DNA from: Desulfitobacterium_A nosdiversum
Lineage (GTDB): Bacteria; Bacillota; Desulfitobacteriia; Desulfitobacteriales; Desulfitobacteriaceae
Length of the DNA: 64,000 nucleotides
Assembly: GCF_049860565.1 (NCBI RefSeq)
Contig: NZ_CP172056.1
Location: 1,674,001 to 1,738,000 of the forward strand
Reading direction: 5' to 3'
Positions 62,152 to 64,000 of the stretch are shown here, one piece after another. Position 1 is the stretch's first letter, and every line of letters starts with the position of its first letter. The notes under the pieces are model-generated. The model did not search any database. It was not told the origin of the DNA and worked only from the letters and a program-made list of their open reading frames with translations. A program made the position numbers and the translations under genes.

Positions 62152-63513
62152 ATGAAAGATTTTGATATCAGAAACGGAAATATCGGCCGTTTGCTTTGGG
62201 AATTTTCTTTACCTGCTATTATCGGAATGTTAGTCATGGGATTATACATTATTACGGATCGTATTTTTGTAGGGCAAGGGGTTGGAGCTATTGCCCTTGC
62301 CGCAGTTACTGTCGCTCAACCGATTATGACATTGATGATGGCCTTTGGGATGCTCATCGGTGTTGGGGCAACCGCGTTAGCTTCCATCCGTCTTGGAGAA
62401 AGGAAAATTCAAGAGGTCGAAAGAATTGCCGGGAATGCAGCGATGCTCTTAATTGTTCTGCCGTCCCTAATTGCCATTATCTATTATAGTTTTTCGGAAC
62501 CCATATTAAAGATGCTTGGAGCGAGTCAAGAGGTTTTGCCCTTTGCCAGAGATTACATGCATATCTATATGTTGAGCGCAATCCCCGGGGCCCTCTCACC
62601 AGGCTTAAACAACTTTATCCGGGCTCAAGGGAATCCCCGTTTCTCAATGATCACTCAAATCATTGGGGCGGTAGTCAATATTATTTTTAATTACTTTTTC
62701 ATTTTTCATTTCGGGTTGGGAATTAAAGGTTCGGCTTTGGCTACGGTTTTAGCGCAAACGATATCCATGCTCTGGGTTTTGAGCTTTTTTATCCATGGAA
62801 AAAGTACGGTTAAACTCAAATTCAAGTACTTTAAACCTGAATTTCCACTGATTATGAAGATTTTAGCGATTGGCTTTGCTCCGTTCGGAATGCAATTTGC
62901 TACGAGCATCCAGCAGATGATTTTAAATCAAACGTTGAAGTTTTACGGAGGAGATTTAGCATTATCCGCGGTAGGAATTATTATGAGCTCAGCTTTACTC
63001 TTCTTTATGCCGATCATTGGGATCAGTCAGGGAGCTCAGCCGATTATTGGGTATAACTATGGAGCTAAGCTTTATCCTCGTGTTCTGGAGACTGTCAGAA
63101 AGGCGATTTTCTTTGCCAGCCTCTTTGCATTGATCGGTTTCACTGTGATCCGGTTGTTCGCAGTTTCGATTGTCGGATTATTTAGCGCCGGAGATCCTGC
63201 TCTTATGCAATTAGCTGCCCATGCTCTTGTGACGTTTTTTATGCTTTTGCCTATCGTAGGTTTCCAAGTTATTGGAGCCAATTATTTTCAAGCGGTGGGT
63301 AAGCCTATACAATCCACTATCTTAAGCTTATCAAGGCAAGTTCTCTTTTTTATTCCTTTGCTTTTCATTCTTCCTCGATTTTGGGGAATAGAAGGAGTAT
63401 GGAAAACTGCGCCGATTGCAGATATCCTATCGGTTACGCTGACTGGAACCGTTCTCTTCTTTGAATTGAAAAAGATGTCCAAAAAGAATTTGCATACGGA
63501 TAAATTGGAGTAA
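62152..63513 (+). CDS. MATE family multidrug efflux transporter
   Basis: This 453-residue protein has about twelve membrane helices in two MatE halves. The N-terminal FDIRNGNIGRLLWEFSLPAI and ITDRIFVGQGVGAIALAAV, and NNFIRAQGNPRFSMITQI, are family hallmarks; the second half has QGAQPIIGYNYGAKL. It would export cationic drugs or metabolites using Na+ or H+. It follows marR by 23 bases, typical of a substrate-induced pump. AAGATGTGGAGC precedes the ATG. The downstream gene is convergent, leaving only 1 base between the stops. Confidence 0.95.
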   Translation: MKDFDIRNGNIGRLLWEFSLPAIIGMLVMGLYIITDRIFVGQGVGAIALAAVTVAQPIMTLMMAFGMLIGVGATALASIRLGERKIQEVERIAGNAAMLLIVLPSLIAIIYYSFSEPILKMLGASQEVLPFARDYMHIYMLSAIPGALSPGLNNFIRAQGNPRFSMITQIIGAVVNIIFNYFFIFHFGLGIKGSALATVLAQTISMLWVLSFFIHGKSTVKLKFKYFKPEFPLIMKILAIGFAPFGMQFATSIQQMILNQTLKFYGGDLALSAVGIIMSSALLFFMPIIGISQGAQPIIGYNYGAKLYPRVLETVRKAIFFASLFALIGFTVIRLFAVSIVGLFSAGDPALMQLAAHALVTFFMLLPIVGFQVIGANYFQAVGKPIQSTILSLSRQVLFFIPLLFILPRFWGIEGVWKTAPIADILSVTLTGTVLFFELKKMSKKNLHTDKLE

Positions 63514-63514
63514 T

Positions 63515-64000
63515 TTAAAAATAGCTGACCTTGATTTTTTTGCCCATCTTCATTAAGCATTGCGATAGTTCCTGGACAAGCCGCATCTTGATGCTGAAAC
63601 CGATCGGAAGAGCGGAATTTTGGTGGGCGGGGTTTACTGCTTGCCCAACATAAAAGTTGATGTCTGTAGCCTCCTCAAACAGCAGCTGGGAGATCAACGA
63701 GGCACCGTCTTTTTTATATTTCCAATCACAATAACAATTATTGTCTTCAAGGTAATTTTGCGCATAGAAAAGCACTTTGTTGATGGTGACGACGCCCTCT
63801 GTTACTAAATCAACGCCTTCGATTTTTGCTGTCGGCGGTATTTCAGGGTCGAGATAGTCGAGCGACTGATTCAGCGATTTGTGGAGAAACTTAGCTGCCA
63901 GTTTTGATGTGGTTCCTCCGCAAACGATGTGTTTTCCCTCTTTTGAGAAAAACAGTGACATCATCTTAGAATCATCGCTAGTACTAACGGGAGGGCCGAT
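63515..64000 (-). CDS. SpoIIE-type protein phosphatase domain protein (3' part, cut by window edge)
   Basis: The frame is open to the right edge of the window, so the start lies outside; 161 residues are seen. The segment GPPVSTSDDSKM (from the edge), VCGGTTSKLAAKFLHKSL, LVTEGVVTINKVL and SLISQLLFEEATDINFYVGQAV matches the C-terminal half of the SpoIIE/PP2C-like phosphatase found beside electron-bifurcating [FeFe] hydrogenase genes in clostridia. The catalytic domain's N-terminal part and the neighbouring hydrogenase genes, if present, lie beyond base 64000. It is convergent with the MATE gene. Confidence 0.82.
   Translation of the reverse strand: MGPPVSTSDDSKMMSLFFSKEGKHIVCGGTTSKLAAKFLHKSLNQSLDYLDPEIPPTAKIEGVDLVTEGVVTINKVLFYAQNYLEDNNCYCDWKYKKDGASLISQLLFEEATDINFYVGQAVNPAHQNSALPIGFSIKMRLVQELSQCLMKMGKKIKVSYF

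Overview
The window is a 64 kb piece of a low-to-moderate GC, endospore-forming, anaerobic Firmicute chromosome, most like the Desulfosporosinus/Desulfitobacterium group (Peptococcaceae sensu lato). This placement is an inference from gene content and order: the ylm/sepF/divIVA cluster running into a T-box-controlled ileS, a two-subunit glycine decarboxylase, a giant 2-hydroxyacyl-CoA dehydratase activase, a YteA-type sporulation protein beside lspA, PyrR attenuation, Mod/Tup transport, and a hydrogenase-associated SpoIIE-type phosphatase. No tRNA, rRNA or CRISPR array was seen. Most genes are on the plus strand.

Layout. 1-6.9 kb: end of a YlmD/PgeF-type gene, a PhoB/PhoR-like two-component pair, an HlyD-like protein, then yggS, sepF, yggT, ylmH, divIVA and an unrecognised gene. 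6.9-10 kb: five 11-bp repeats abutting a TATAAT box, an Ile T-box leader and ileS. 10-16 kb: a soluble chemotaxis transducer, then a tandem glycine riboswitch driving gcvT-gcvH-gcvPA-gcvPB. 16-24.3 kb: comB-like gene, pta, a TetR regulator with a perfect palindromic operator and the 1440-residue activase, a DUF5665 protein and a YteA protein. 24.3-26.6 kb: a dispersed inverted-repeat element with a group II intron at its right end. 26.6-39.1 kb: lspA, rluD, then pyrR-pyrB-pyrC-carA-carB-pyrK-pyrD-pyrF-pyrE, with two PyrR-type attenuators and a second copy of the dispersed element between pyrF and pyrE. 39.3-42.7 kb: CheW, a second soluble transducer, a GntR/FCD regulator and an HD-GYP protein. 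42.7-48.5 kb: rqcH on the minus strand, a Ca2+-type P-ATPase and dapF. 48.7-49.0 kb: a third copy of the element. 49.1-53.5 kb: yicC-remA-gmk-rpoZ-coaBC-metK. 53.6-56.2 kb: an HTH/periplasmic-binding-domain regulator divergent from modB-modC. 56.2-61.4 kb: ppk and two Ppx/GppA paralogues on the minus strand. 61.7-64 kb: MarR-MATE and a partial SpoIIE-type phosphatase.

The most unusual signals are three. First, a family of three related 180-330 bp elements has imperfect terminal inverted repeats, and a conserved internal stem shows compensatory base changes. One copy carries a possible target duplication, one sits inside the pyrimidine operon and one adjoins a group II intron. Second, a perfect 17-bp hairpin lies inside the 3' end of the rqcH reading frame, upstream of its stop codon; if it terminates, it would make a non-stop mRNA for a ribosome-quality-control factor. 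Third, an exact 11-bp helically phased repeat array lies against the ileS promoter.
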